64,000 bases of DNA from an uncultured Alphaproteobacteria bacterium (GTDB taxonomy: Bacteria; Pseudomonadota; Alphaproteobacteria; HIMB59; GCA-002718135), in assembly GCA_902567855.1 (NCBI GenBank), contig CACFOQ010000006.1, positions 1-64,000 on the forward strand, in the 5' to 3' direction. The position numbers and the translations under genes were made by a program. Below, in pieces: positions 49,192-58,345 of this stretch; positions within the stretch are counted from its first letter, which is position 1; each line of letters opens with the position of its first letter. The notes beneath the pieces are model-generated. The model was not told the origin of the DNA, did not search any database, and worked only from the letters and a program-made list of their open reading frames with translations.

Positions 49192-50355
49192 TTATTCAAA
49201 AAAATACATATATCCATATGCAACTAATATAGCTGGTATGGCACTATACAACGTAGCAATTATTGCAGCTTTAGGAGCTAGCGCTATAGCTGGGAAAAGG
49301 GCATCTCCATCATTTGAAATTGCATTTCCGATTTCTGCTGAAAAAGGTATAAATCCATTAAGATAAAAAGTTGCAACAACAACTTGAGGGCCACAACCAG
49401 GAAGAAAGCCAAACAAAATTGCAATTAATGGAACAAATGGGAGCCAAATATTAAAAAAAACTTTTAAATCTATTGAGGAAAAAAACATAAAAATTTCAAA
49501 AACTAAAAAACCACAAATTACCCAAGTTGAAACAAAATTTGTTGTATCAACTACTCTTGATAATAAACCTCTTGATTTATCAGTTGAGCATTGAAAATCA
49601 CTTAGAGGATTTAATGACCACATAAAAATTGATAAAATTGCACCAGCTGAGCCAATTATTGGTAATAAACTTATTTTATCTGATATAATTAAATATTCAG
49701 AAATATTGATTTGAAAAGCAACTAAAATTCCCACTATGAAACCTGGTAAAAAAATAGCCAGCCAAATAAAATTAAATTTAGAAACAAATGTTTTATCTAA
49801 TTTTTCAGAAATTTTAATTTTAGAAGTAGGATTAATTAAATAATTAGAACCATGGATAATATCTATAATATAACCACTTATAATTCCTACTATAGCACCA
49901 ATAACAAATATCAAAATACCAGTGCTTGGTTCGATGGCCAATATTAAAAATGCAGCATCCCCCATTGTTGCAGTTAAAACTGCTACTAAAGAACCAAAAC
50001 CTATTCTTCCTTGAATATATTGTGTAACAACAATAATTGCACCGCCGCATCCTGGTAGAGCACCAAGAATAGCAGCAATTGGAACATGAATTTTTTTAGT
50101 TTTAATTAGAAATGAGGCAATATCAAATTTTGTTAAACTATCTAAGCCTATAAAAATAAATAATGTAAAACCTACAAAAACTGAAACTTGTAAATAAGCA
50201 TCAGTCATTGATTCTCTGATTATAATACCAAATTCACCAGGTTGAAAAGCACATGCTAAAATTATTAATCCAAAAAAAGATTTTTTTAATAATCTACCAT
50301 CATTTGCTAAAGCAATATTACCTCTATCTTTAATGGCATTAAAAAGTGCATTCAT
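49192..50355 (-). CDS. Putative manganese transporter, multi-spanning
   Basis: A very hydrophobic protein of 387 residues with about 10-11 helices. Two similar blocks are visible: LPGCGGAIIVVTQYIQGRIGF...GDAAF (PGCG at 101-104) and LPGCGPQVVVATFYLNGFIPF...GDALF (PGCG at 319-322), indicating an internal duplication with two PGCG loops that could line the transport path. The sequence style matches the family named putative manganese transporter, and it is divergent from an MntR-like regulator with operator-like palindromes between them. Metal identity and direction (export or import) are inferred from context only. Confidence 0.75.
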   Translation of the reverse strand: MNALFNAIKDRGNIALANDGRLLKKSFFGLIILACAFQPGEFGIIIRESMTDAYLQVSVFVGFTLFIFIGLDSLTKFDIASFLIKTKKIHVPIAAILGALPGCGGAIIVVTQYIQGRIGFGSLVAVLTATMGDAAFLILAIEPSTGILIFVIGAIVGIISGYIIDIIHGSNYLINPTSKIKISEKLDKTFVSKFNFIWLAIFLPGFIVGILVAFQINISEYLIISDKISLLPIIGSAGAILSIFMWSLNPLSDFQCSTDKSRGLLSRVVDTTNFVSTWVICGFLVFEIFMFFSSIDLKVFFNIWLPFVPLIAILFGFLPGCGPQVVVATFYLNGFIPFSAEIGNAISNDGDALFPAIALAPKAAIIATLYSAIPAILVAYGYMYFFE

Positions 50356-50380
50356 ATAAATTCCTCAATTAATATACATA

Positions 50381-50409
50381 TATAGCTAATATTTATAGCT
50401 ATGGCTATA
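50381..50409. promoter_or_regulatory. Candidate MntR operator between divergent transporter and regulator genes
   Basis: Three TAGCTA-type half sites form two overlapping palindromes: ATAGCTA-N7-TAGCTAT and TATAGC-TATG-GCTATA. They lie centrally in the 98-base divergent intergenic region, where both promoters must sit. The position and symmetry suit a dimeric DtxR-family repressor; binding is inferred. Confidence 0.55.
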
Positions 50410-50453
50410 TTTATTCTTAATGAAAAAATATCAAAAATAAGGTATTAAAAAGC

Positions 50454-50849
50454 ATGTCTTTTACAAAAGTAAGAAATGCACATAAAACTGAGAATACAGA
50501 GGATTACCTTGAACTCATAGCCGAATTATTAAATAGAAATGGAGAAGCTCGTATTGTTGATATAGCTAATGCTCTGGATATTGCCCAGGCCACTGCTAAT
50601 AAGACGATTAAAAGACTTCATTCACAAGGTTTTATAAAAAAAGAACCTTACAGGTCTATATTTCTTACAGTTAAGGGTCAAAAGATAGCAAGTATATCAA
50701 AAAAAAGACATAACATAGTTTACAATTTTTTGATAAATCTTGGTTTAGATCAAAAAGTAGCTGCAGCCGATGCTGAAGGGATTGAGCATCATGTTAGTAA
50801 TAAAACATTGATGAAAATGCAAAAGTTTAACAAAATTAAAAATTTATAA
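50454..50849 (+). CDS. mntR: DtxR/MntR-family metal-dependent transcriptional regulator
   Basis: N-terminal winged helix (about residues 15-75: DYLELIAELLNRNGEARIVD, DIAQATANKTIKRLHSQGFI) followed by a metal-binding dimerisation domain with RHNIVYNFLINLGL and ADAEGIEHHVSN, where the His and the E-x-x-E-H residues match MntR ligands. At 131 residues it has no SH3-like third domain, as in MntR. Divergent from the putative manganese transporter, which it probably controls in response to Mn(II). A strong terminator follows. Confidence 0.87.
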   Translation: MSFTKVRNAHKTENTEDYLELIAELLNRNGEARIVDIANALDIAQATANKTIKRLHSQGFIKKEPYRSIFLTVKGQKIASISKKRHNIVYNFLINLGLDQKVAAADAEGIEHHVSNKTLMKMQKFNKIKNL

Positions 50850-50860
50850 TTAATAAATAA

Positions 50861-50897
50861 AAAAAGAAGGGATAACGGCGTCTTACCCCTTCTTTTT
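50861..50897 (+). terminator. Intrinsic terminator after mntR
   Basis: AAAAAGAAGGG/CCCTTCTTTTT with a loop of about 14 bases, starting 12 bases after the mntR stop. The flanking A and T runs make it usable from both strands, so it may also end the minus-strand methyltransferase transcript. Confidence 0.8.
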
Positions 50898-50976
50898 AAA
50901 ATGGTTTAGGATAGAAGATAAACCAAGTGAATAATATCCGATTCTCTATTTTTAAACAAATTTATAAAAAAGTTTA

Positions 50977-51600
50977 TTAAATCTTTTTTAATAATCCTAT
51001 CTTAATTTTAATTTTATTATTAAAATCTTTGTTTTTAGGCAAATATAGCAATTTTCTTGATATAAATATATTTTGCCATTTATTAGATAAATCACTTAAA
51101 ATTTTATCAAAATTTTGTTTCTGCCATAAATCTACTCTATGAGAAAATATAAAAAATCCTGATTTTTTAGTTATATTACTAACTTTTAGTAATAATTTTT
51201 GAGGATTGTTATTATACGTGAGTGAACCAATGCATGTAATGAGATTATATTTTTTCTTAAAAATAAAATTCTTGTTAAAATCACTAACAAATAACCTTTT
51301 GTATACTTTCTTTAATTTAGCATGAGATAAAGATTTTGTTGAAATATCTGCGCCATCAATAGATGATTTTGGATAAATTTTTTTTAATTCTTTACCAAAT
51401 AAACCAGTTCCACATGCTAAATCTAATATTTCATTTGGATTTTTATTGAGGAATTTTTTTAGAATTTTAGAGGAAGATTTTGGTGCATGATAATTCCATT
51501 GATTTAAAACTTTATCATAATCTTTAGACCATTCATCATAATATTTTTTCGTTTTAACACTAGTTCCAATTCCATTAATAAGAGCGTTATATTTAATCAT
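50977..51600 (-). CDS. Class I SAM-dependent methyltransferase
   Basis: Motif I is ILDLACGTGLFGKEL near residue 58 and motif II is IDGADISTKSLSHAK, followed by FDLI-like LITCIGSLTYNNNP; these mark a Rossmann methyltransferase of the methyltransferase_11/25 type. The substrate cannot be told. 207 residues. It overlaps the amidase gene by 8 bases, suggesting co-expression. The lysine-rich termini reflect base composition. Confidence 0.8.
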   Translation of the reverse strand: MIKYNALINGIGTSVKTKKYYDEWSKDYDKVLNQWNYHAPKSSSKILKKFLNKNPNEILDLACGTGLFGKELKKIYPKSSIDGADISTKSLSHAKLKKVYKRLFVSDFNKNFIFKKKYNLITCIGSLTYNNNPQKLLLKVSNITKKSGFFIFSHRVDLWQKQNFDKILSDLSNKWQNIFISRKLLYLPKNKDFNNKIKIKIGLLKKI

Positions 51601-52399
51601 TATAAATTGATGGAACTCTTTTTCTAACTCTATTAATTTCTTTTAAATCAATAGTCGTATTAATAATCTTAGTTTTTGATAAAGCATGATTTAATTTGAT
51701 CCCCCAAGGATTAAATATAATAGAGTTACCATAAGTTTTTCTACCAGAATGATGTGAACCACACATGTTTGTAGCAACAATATAAACAGAATTCTCAATA
51801 GCTCTTGCTCTTACTAAAGTATTCCAATGGGCCTCACCTGTAGGAACAGTAAATGCAGCAGGTATTAATATGATTTCAGCACCTTTTTTAGCAAGATATC
51901 TATATAAATCAGGAAATCTTAGATCATAACAAATAGTCAATCCTATTTTGACATTTTTAATTTTACTCAAAACTTTTCTTTTCCCTTTAATAAAAAAATG
52001 AGATTCTCTATGTGTTTCTCTAGAACTAATATTTACATCAAACAAATGTATTTTATCATAGGTAGATTTAATTTTTCCATTATTATCAATTAATATTGAT
52101 CGATTAACTAACTTTTTATTTTCTTTTAACTTAAGTAATAAAGAGCCAATATTAATAAAAACTTTATTTTGCTTAGCAAAAATTTTGGCTTTTTTGATAA
52201 TTGGACAATTATATTGGTAAGTAGAATTATTTATTAAATACTTTTTATCATGAGTTATAATATTGCTACATTCAGGAGTGCAAATTAAATCAGGTTTAAA
52301 TTTTAAAGTTTTTTGAAAAAGTTTTTCCAATAAAAATGCATTTTCTAATGGCGTATCTTTAGCTTCGAATTGTATTTGTGATATTTTAAACTTATTCAT
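51593..52399 (-). CDS. Carbon-nitrogen hydrolase (nitrilase superfamily, Nit1-like amidase)
   Basis: Catalytic triad is visible: Glu43 in TPECSN, Lys116 in YDKIHLFDV and Cys157 in GLTICYDLRFPDLYR. FTVPTGEAHWNTLVRARAIEN and NSIIFNPWG are typical of the branch that includes deaminated-glutathione amidase and omega-amidase. 268 residues, normal. Probably a cytosolic metabolite-repair amidase; exact substrate is not settled. Overlaps the methyltransferase gene. Confidence 0.87.
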   Translation of the reverse strand: MNKFKISQIQFEAKDTPLENAFLLEKLFQKTLKFKPDLICTPECSNIITHDKKYLINNSTYQYNCPIIKKAKIFAKQNKVFINIGSLLLKLKENKKLVNRSILIDNNGKIKSTYDKIHLFDVNISSRETHRESHFFIKGKRKVLSKIKNVKIGLTICYDLRFPDLYRYLAKKGAEIILIPAAFTVPTGEAHWNTLVRARAIENSVYIVATNMCGSHHSGRKTYGNSIIFNPWGIKLNHALSKTKIINTTIDLKEINRVRKRVPSIYND

Positions 52400-52422
52400 A
52401 TACTTAATAACATTTAAAAATC

Positions 52423-52587
52423 TTAACTATCTTTTCTAAAAAAGGGTATCAAAAAAATTATACATGCTACTAAAAAAAAAATACTACCGAACATACTCCA
52501 AAAATTTCCTAAGCTAGATATCAAGAACCCTATTGCCGAAACTATAAATAATATCCATCCAAGGATGTTAATTTGTCTATTATTCAT
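52423..52587 (-). CDS. Small two-helix membrane protein, unknown
   Basis: A 54-residue ORF below the track limit: MNNRQINILGWILFIVSAIG begins it, then a short polar turn (GNFWSMFGS) and a second helix ending in a positively charged tail (FFRKDS). Short Gly-Trp-containing two-helix proteins of this style are common in alphaproteobacteria, without known function. It lies on the same strand between uup and the amidase gene, 23 bases from the latter. Confidence 0.6.
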   Translation of the reverse strand: MNNRQINILGWILFIVSAIGFLISSLGNFWSMFGSIFFLVACIIFLIPFFRKDS

Positions 52588-52627
52588 AAATAATTAAATT
52601 AATATTATTTATAAAAATTCGCAAACA

Positions 52628-54439
52628 TTATTCATTTTTTTCTTCCAATTCTATTAAAAATAACCATCTTTCTTCTTTAATTGACAATATTTTTTTTAAT
52701 TCTAACATTTCATTGGTGATTTCATTAAATCTATTTGCATCACTCAGATATAAATTTGAATTTTTTAATTCTTTAGTAATATCATCAATTTTATTTTCAA
52801 CATCTTCAATCTCTTTTGGCAAATTTTCTAATTCATATTTATATTTAAAGGATAGTTTCTTATTATTTTTTGAAGAAACAACTTTATAATTATTTTTTTT
52901 CTTTGAGGTCGATTTAATTATTTTTTCATTTTGCTGACTTTTAAGAAAGTCACTGTATCCTCCAAGAAAAATGGAGACTTGCCCTTTTTCATCAAAATAT
53001 AATATTTTATTAACAGTTTGATCTAAAAAATCTCTATCATGAGATACAATAAGCAAAGTACCAGAATAATTTGATAACATTTCAGTTAATAAATCCATTG
53101 TTTCTAAATCTAAATCATTTGTAGGTTCATCAAGTATCAATCCTGTTTGAGGATTAGCAAGCACTTTTGCAAGAAGTAATCTATTTTGTTGACCACCAGA
53201 TAAAGTACTAATACTGTCAGTGGCTTTAGATGGATCAAACATAAAATCCTTTAAATAAGAGCACACATGTCTATCTTTACCTTGAACCTTTAAATAATCA
53301 CCTCCACTAGGCACTAATATTTTTTTTAGCGAATTATCAGTATTAAGATCATTGCGTAGTTGATCAAAATAAGAAAAATTCATATTCTTTTTTAATTTAA
53401 TTGTACCTTTTTGACTTTTAATTTCTCCCAACAAAGCCTTTAAAAATGTCGATTTGCCTGTTCCGTTCTTGCCAATAAGACCTATTCTATCTTTTTTATT
53501 AATTTTTAAATTAATATCTTTTAGAATTGTTTTTTTTGGAATTTCATAACCAACGCTTACTTTATGAAACTCAGCTATAAATTTAGAATTATCTAAGCCT
53601 GGAATAATTTTATTTATTTTAACAGTTTGAATAGCTTTACGATATGAAGATTCATCTTTTTCAAGCTGATCTTTTAATTCTTTAGCTCTTTCTAATCTTT
53701 TAACATTTCTTTTGACTCTAGCTTTGACACCTTTGTTGGCCCATTCAACTTCAATATTAACAAATTGTTTTCTATTTTTTAGTTCTCTTGCCTCTTGTTC
53801 AAACATTTCTTGCGACCATCGATCAAAATTTTTAAATCCTGATGGGCTTACTCTTAAATTTCCTCTATCTAACCAAAAAACTTTATTGGTAAAATTACTT
53901 AAAAAAGTTCTATCATGACTTACACAAATTATAGATCCTTTGAAGGTTTTTAAATAATTTTCTAACCAAATAATACATTCTAAATCTAGATGATTAGTAG
54001 GCTCATCTAACAATAGTATATCTGATTCATTAATTAGAGACTTAATTAATCCAACTCTTCTTTTTTGACCTCCTGATAAATTTTTAATAATATCTTTTTT
54101 ATTTAATTGTAAATTATTACAAAAAATATCTATTTTAAATGATTCTTCTTCATTATCTAAAATATTTAATAATTCTTTTTCAATTGAATAAGATTCCTCT
54201 AATTCAAATTTTTGACTAAAAAAACTTACCCGTATATTATTTAACTTCCAAACTTCGCCTTGATCTAAATCTTGTTGATCACTAATTATTCTCATAAGAG
54301 TTGATTTCCCAACTCCATTTTTTCCTATTAGTGCTATTAAATCTTTTCTATGTATATTAACATCAAGATTATCAAAAATTATTTTTTTGCCAAAACTAAC
54401 TGAAGTTTCTCTTAAAGAAAAAATTAAATCACTTGCCAT
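52628..54439 (-). CDS. uup: ABC-F family ATPase, Uup-like
   Basis: Soluble twin-cassette ATPase without membrane domains. Walker A motifs are GKNGVGKSTLMRI near 40 and GKNGTGKSTFLKAL near 323; signatures are LSGGQKRRVGL and LSGGQQNRLLL; Walker B motifs are ILLLDEPTNHLDLE and LILDEPTNDLDLE. The linker between cassettes and a C-terminal coiled-coil of about 80 residues (KELKNSNLY...MLELKKILS) suit Uup rather than EttA. Such proteins act on ribosomes or branched DNA. It overlaps the phosphatase gene by 11 bases. Confidence 0.88.
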   Translation of the reverse strand: MASDLIFSLRETSVSFGKKIIFDNLDVNIHRKDLIALIGKNGVGKSTLMRIISDQQDLDQGEVWKLNNIRVSFFSQKFELEESYSIEKELLNILDNEEESFKIDIFCNNLQLNKKDIIKNLSGGQKRRVGLIKSLINESDILLLDEPTNHLDLECIIWLENYLKTFKGSIICVSHDRTFLSNFTNKVFWLDRGNLRVSPSGFKNFDRWSQEMFEQEARELKNRKQFVNIEVEWANKGVKARVKRNVKRLERAKELKDQLEKDESSYRKAIQTVKINKIIPGLDNSKFIAEFHKVSVGYEIPKKTILKDINLKINKKDRIGLIGKNGTGKSTFLKALLGEIKSQKGTIKLKKNMNFSYFDQLRNDLNTDNSLKKILVPSGGDYLKVQGKDRHVCSYLKDFMFDPSKATDSISTLSGGQQNRLLLAKVLANPQTGLILDEPTNDLDLETMDLLTEMLSNYSGTLLIVSHDRDFLDQTVNKILYFDEKGQVSIFLGGYSDFLKSQQNEKIIKSTSKKKNNYKVVSSKNNKKLSFKYKYELENLPKEIEDVENKIDDITKELKNSNLYLSDANRFNEITNEMLELKKILSIKEERWLFLIELEEKNE

Positions 54440-54992
54440 TTTTTAAGTGCCAAATTTCAAACTCACAATTATTTAGAAAAAAATGAATTATTCTTGAAAT
54501 AAAAGTACCATGACAAATTACAGCAATAGTTTTTTCTTCTCTTTTTTTTATCCAATTTTTAAATTTTTCTACACGCATATCTAATTCATTTATAGTTTCA
54601 TGATTAATTTTTTTTTCGTTGATAGGAATATCATTGTTCCACCAATATTTATTGATATGTGAAAAATCATGATTGGGAAAATCTTTTTTTAATAAATAAG
54701 GCTGTCTACCTATATCACAAGAGTGTTCAAGATATTCTCTTATTAATGGCAAGATTATTGTATTGGAAATGGGTTTAGGAAATATGATATCAAACGTTTG
54801 CAAAGTTCGTGTCATAGGAGAGCAAACCATTAAATCAAAATTAATATTTTTTAGTTTCTCTTTAGCATTTAATGCTTGTTTTTCTCCCACTTTAGTTATT
54901 GGAGCATCATAATAATAAGTAGGATTATCTAAATCTGCAGCTATATTGGCTTCAGATTGAGCATGACGAATAAGGTAAATTTTTTTGGTCAT
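54429..54992 (-). CDS. Histidine phosphatase family protein
   Basis: Phosphoglycerate-mutase-like fold. The phospho-acceptor motif LIRHAQSEAN is at residues 7-16, and VICHGTFISRIIHF near 158 carries the second catalytic His. PMTRTLQTFDIIFP is the SR/TxQT region. 187 residues. Substrate is unknown; many members are broad phosphatases. Overlaps the upstream part of uup. Confidence 0.83.
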   Translation of the reverse strand: MTKKIYLIRHAQSEANIAADLDNPTYYYDAPITKVGEKQALNAKEKLKNINFDLMVCSPMTRTLQTFDIIFPKPISNTIILPLIREYLEHSCDIGRQPYLLKKDFPNHDFSHINKYWWNNDIPINEKKINHETINELDMRVEKFKNWIKKREEKTIAVICHGTFISRIIHFFLNNCEFEIWHLKNGK

Positions 54993-55127
54993 ATTTTATT
55001 TATCAGGAAAAATCAATTTTTTGGTAATATAATAGAATGCTTGTTAATGAAATAGCAAAAAAAAATTAAATAAATTATAATTAATATGTTAACTTAATTT
55101 GAACATTTTTTTGAGTATACTATTATT

Positions 55128-55631
55128 ATGACTAATATTTTTAAATTTGTAACTATTATAACTCTATTTTTTATTTATTCGTGCTCTAATACTTCACCTA
55201 CAATTGTTCAAAATACAGATGCCCAAAAAGTTACAGCTGTTGAATATGGTACTATCAAAACTTCTTTACCAGTTAAAATTAAAGGAGAGAGTGATTGGAT
55301 TGGTGCCACTGCTGGAGGATTAATTGGAGCTTTGCTTGGAGCGCATATTTGTGGAGAAGAAGAAGTTGCTGGAACTAAATGTCAAGATATTGGTATAGTT
55401 TTTGGGACTGTAGGCGGTGCTGCAGCTGGGTCAGTAATACAAGCTGCATTAGGAAACCATGATGGTTTTCAATATATTATTAATATTGATAGTTGTGGGG
55501 AAAGTACTTTGAGTTGTGAAAATAATCAGGATAAAGCTTTTGTACAAGGTGATAAAGATCCCCTTCCTAACAATCAAAGAGTAATTATTATTTATGGAAA
55601 CACTATAAGAATTATACCTTATGAAAATTAA
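55128..55631 (+). CDS. Glycine-zipper lipoprotein
   Basis: Signal peptide of type II: KFVTIITLFFIYSCSN, with the lipobox Cys at residue 19. The mature part contains a glycine-zipper hairpin, GATAGGLIGALLGAHICG and GTVGGAAAGSVIQAALG, as in SlyB/PcP 17-kDa antigen outer-membrane lipoproteins, then a C-terminal domain with Cys residues. A TATACT at 55116-55121 ends only 6 bases before the ATG, so the mRNA may be leaderless. 167 residues; role probably in envelope integrity. Confidence 0.8.
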   Translation: MTNIFKFVTIITLFFIYSCSNTSPTIVQNTDAQKVTAVEYGTIKTSLPVKIKGESDWIGATAGGLIGALLGAHICGEEEVAGTKCQDIGIVFGTVGGAAAGSVIQAALGNHDGFQYIINIDSCGESTLSCENNQDKAFVQGDKDPLPNNQRVIIIYGNTIRIIPYEN

Positions 55632-55666
55632 TTAAATCTAAAATTTTTGAAATCTATATAAATAAA

Positions 55667-56263
55667 TTAATTTAAATTTGACCATTTAATACAATCTTCA
55701 AGTCTATCATCTCCCCAAAAAACTTCATCGTTATAAATAAAAGTTGGACTACCAAAAATTTTTTTACTCTTCGCTATTTCAGTTTGATTTAAATATTTTT
55801 GATTTATATTTTCACTTTTTGCCAATTCTATAGTTTTAATAGGATCTAATTCTAGTTGATTTAGTATCTCAGTAACATTTGGTTCTAAAGCTGGCTCCAA
55901 GCTTTGCTGAAACCATCTTCGATAAGTTTTTTTAACATAAGGAATACCCCATTCTTGATCCATTCCTAGAACTGCAATTTTATTTGCTAAATCAAATTCT
56001 TTTAAAGGGTATGGTGCGGGAACTTTTGCTTCAAACCCATAAAATTTAGCTCTTCTTTCTATATCTCTCCACATGTAATCAGATTTATTTTTCTTTGGAG
56101 GCGGTGTAAAAGGAACATTTTCCATCTCAATCATTATTTGTCTTACGCTAAAAGGTTTCCAAATAAATTTAACATTGTGTTCTTTTTCAACAGAAAAAAT
56201 TCTCTCAACGGTTAAATAAGTATATGTACTTCCAATAGAAAACCAAAATTCAATTTCTTTCAT
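55667..56263 (-). CDS. 2-hydroxychromene-2-carboxylate isomerase family protein (DsbA fold)
   Basis: Kappa-class glutathione-transferase-like protein. The N-terminal FWFSIGSTYTYLTVERI has Ser/Thr where DsbA has the CxxC motif, and KFIWKPFSVRQIM, KKIFGSPTFIYNDEVFWGDD match the HCCA isomerase family. In naphthalene degraders this isomerase acts with glutathione; here no aromatic catabolic genes are near, so a general glutathione-linked role is equally possible. 198 residues. Confidence 0.83.
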   Translation of the reverse strand: MKEIEFWFSIGSTYTYLTVERIFSVEKEHNVKFIWKPFSVRQIMIEMENVPFTPPPKKNKSDYMWRDIERRAKFYGFEAKVPAPYPLKEFDLANKIAVLGMDQEWGIPYVKKTYRRWFQQSLEPALEPNVTEILNQLELDPIKTIELAKSENINQKYLNQTEIAKSKKIFGSPTFIYNDEVFWGDDRLEDCIKWSNLN

Positions 56264-56292
56264 AATTTTAATTTAAAACAAAATTCAATTAT

Positions 56293-56694
56293 CTACAAAT
56301 ATTTTTTATTATTAAAAATAAATAATATTGTTAGCAATGAACAAAAAGAGAAGATTGATGCGTTAATAGATATTGTAAAAAGATCTGTCTCACCTGGACT
56401 ATCAGTTAATATATATCTCCAAAAATTTAATGAAATAATTAATTGTATAAGCAATATTGTTATAAATAATGGTAGTTGATTCTCTATTCCTTTATATAAA
56501 ATTATAATTAAACCTATTGATAATGAGAGAAAAATAATACCTAATATTTCTGATAAACCTGCTATAGCATGGTTAAATGCACCAATATTCCTAAGAGCAA
56601 ATTCATCTGTAAAAACTAAAAGTTGAAAAGAATAATAAATAAAAAAAAGAATATTTATACTTAATATGAATAAATCAATTTTTTTAATCTTCAT
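56293..56694 (-). CDS. Four-helix membrane protein, unknown
   Basis: 133 residues, almost all in four predicted helices: about 8-28, 45-65, 74-92 and 108-127. A polar loop TDEFALRNIGAF after helix 1 and RYILTDSPGETDLF after helix 3 are the only hydrophilic stretches. I do not recognise the family. It is divergent from acdS with 35 bases between, and 29 bases upstream of the isomerase gene on the same strand. Confidence 0.65.
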   Translation of the reverse strand: MKIKKIDLFILSINILFFIYYSFQLLVFTDEFALRNIGAFNHAIAGLSEILGIIFLSLSIGLIIILYKGIENQLPLFITILLIQLIISLNFWRYILTDSPGETDLFTISINASIFSFCSLLTILFIFNNKKYL

Positions 56695-56729
56695 GGTTTT
56701 ATCATATATTATATGATATTTAGTTAGTA

Positions 56730-57746
56730 ATGAATTTAAAAAAGTTTAAGCGATATCCATTAACTTTTGGAGTAACACCAATAGAGCATTTACCGAGACT
56801 TTCTAGAGAATTACAAGGTAATTTAGAAATTTATGCAAAGCGAGATGACTGTAATTCAGGTTTAGCTTTTGGAGGAAACAAACTAAGAAAACTTGAATAT
56901 ATTGTTCCTGATGCAATTGATTCTGGTGCTGATACCTTAGTTTCAATTGGTGGCGTTCAATCCAACCATACTAGAATGGTTGCAGCAACAGCTGCTAAAA
57001 TAGGAATGAAATGCAGACTTGTTCAGGAAAAGTGGGTTCCACATTATGATGGAGTATATGATCGAGTTGGTAACATACTTTTAACTCGTTTAATGGGCGC
57101 TGATAGCCGATTAGTTAATGATGGTTTTGATATAGGTATTAGAAAAAGTTATGAAGAAGCTATTCAAGCTGTAAAAGATGAAGGTGGAAAACCTTACGGT
57201 ATTCCAGCTGGAGCATCAGTTCATAAATATGGTGGACTTGGTTATGTAGGCTTTGCTGAAGAAGTAAAAGAGCAAGAAAAGGAATTAGGATTTAAATTTG
57301 ATTACATTATTGTGTGTGTAGTAACAGGATCTACTCATGCTGGGATGATTGTGGGTTTTGCAGATGATAATAGAGCTGACCGTGTCATAGGAATAGATGC
57401 TTCGGCAACTTATGAGCAAACAAGATCTCAAGTTAAACAAATTGTTTCTAATACCGCTAAACTAGTTGAGCTTGGAAGAGAAATTAAGGATGATGAAATA
57501 ATTATAAATCCTGATTATGCTTACCCATCTTATGGAGTACCAAGTGAAGAAACTAATGATGCAATTCGGTTAGCAGCTAAAACAGAAGGAATGATAACTG
57601 ACCCAGTTTATGAAGGAAAATCAATGCAAGGCTTAATTGATCTCGCTAAAAAGAAATTTTTTCCTGATGGATCTAAAATTTTATATGCTCATCTAGGTGG
57701 AGCTCCAGCTATAAATGGATATAGTTATTATTATAAGGATGGTTAA
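56730..57746 (+). CDS. acdS: 1-aminocyclopropane-1-carboxylate deaminase
   Basis: PLP enzyme that opens ACC to 2-oxobutyrate and ammonia. The 338-residue length equals the Pseudomonas enzyme and the sequence aligns end to end without gaps. All key positions agree in the same numbering: Lys51 (PLP Schiff base, GGNKLRK), Ser78 (VQSNH), Tyr268, Tyr294, Glu295 (VYEGKS) and Leu322 (AHLGG). Glu295 and Leu322 separate true ACC deaminase from D-cysteine desulfhydrase. Gln80 of the Pseudomonas protein is His here. A TA-rich -10 candidate lies just upstream. Confidence 0.9.
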   Translation: MNLKKFKRYPLTFGVTPIEHLPRLSRELQGNLEIYAKRDDCNSGLAFGGNKLRKLEYIVPDAIDSGADTLVSIGGVQSNHTRMVAATAAKIGMKCRLVQEKWVPHYDGVYDRVGNILLTRLMGADSRLVNDGFDIGIRKSYEEAIQAVKDEGGKPYGIPAGASVHKYGGLGYVGFAEEVKEQEKELGFKFDYIIVCVVTGSTHAGMIVGFADDNRADRVIGIDASATYEQTRSQVKQIVSNTAKLVELGREIKDDEIIINPDYAYPSYGVPSEETNDAIRLAAKTEGMITDPVYEGKSMQGLIDLAKKKFFPDGSKILYAHLGGAPAINGYSYYYKDG

Positions 57747-57777
57747 AGATTGTTAATTTATCTATAAGATTAATTAA

Positions 57778-58260
57778 ATGACAGATACTCTCCCCCAAAT
57801 AAGAAAGTTTTTAGAAAGTACAAATATAGAATTTGAAATAATGGACTGTGATCCTAATATGGCGGACACCCAAGTATTTTGTAAAGAATATAATATTAAA
57901 CTTGAAGACTCAGTTAATGCCATTATTGTAAAAACTAAAACAGGTGAATTAAAATATGTTACTTGCGCATTGTTAGCTACAAATAGATTAAATATAAATA
58001 ATGTGATCAGAAAAAAATTAGAAGCAAGAAAGGTTTCTTTTGCTAATGCTGCTGAAACTATTAAATTAACAAATATGGAAATAGGAGGTGTTACTCCATT
58101 TACTTTACCAGATAATTTACCAATATGGATTGACTCAAAAATAATGAATCGAGATTATGTAATATTAGGAGGAGGCAATCGCTCTTCAAAAATTAAAATT
58201 TCTCCCAAAATTTTTAATTTTACTAATAATACTGAAATAGTTGAAAATTTAGCCAATTAA
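57778..58260 (+). CDS. YbaK/EbsC-family aminoacyl-tRNA deacylase domain protein
   Basis: A 160-residue INS-superfamily protein. AIIVKTKTGELKYV holds the conserved Lys, EARKVSFANAAE and the GGVTPFTLPDNLPIWIDS loop with the G-x-x-P motif match free-standing editing domains; GGGNRSSKIKISP closes the fold. Members hydrolyse mischarged Cys- or Ala-tRNA-Pro or other aminoacyl-tRNAs. Since proS in this window lacks the INS domain, trans-editing is a plausible role, but the exact substrate is unknown. 31 bases after acdS, same strand. Confidence 0.8.
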   Translation: MTDTLPQIRKFLESTNIEFEIMDCDPNMADTQVFCKEYNIKLEDSVNAIIVKTKTGELKYVTCALLATNRLNINNVIRKKLEARKVSFANAAETIKLTNMEIGGVTPFTLPDNLPIWIDSKIMNRDYVILGGGNRSSKIKISPKIFNFTNNTEIVENLAN

Positions 58261-58345
58261 ATTTCATCAAATATTTTGTGAATAATCTCATTGTTTTATT
58301 TTTTTTATAACAAATAATTTGTACACATGATATTTAGCTAATTGT

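Noticed and set aside
49844-50050. 68-residue minus-strand ORF rich in Cys and Tyr
   Set aside because: Alternative frame of the putative manganese transporter; composition is a frame-shift artefact.
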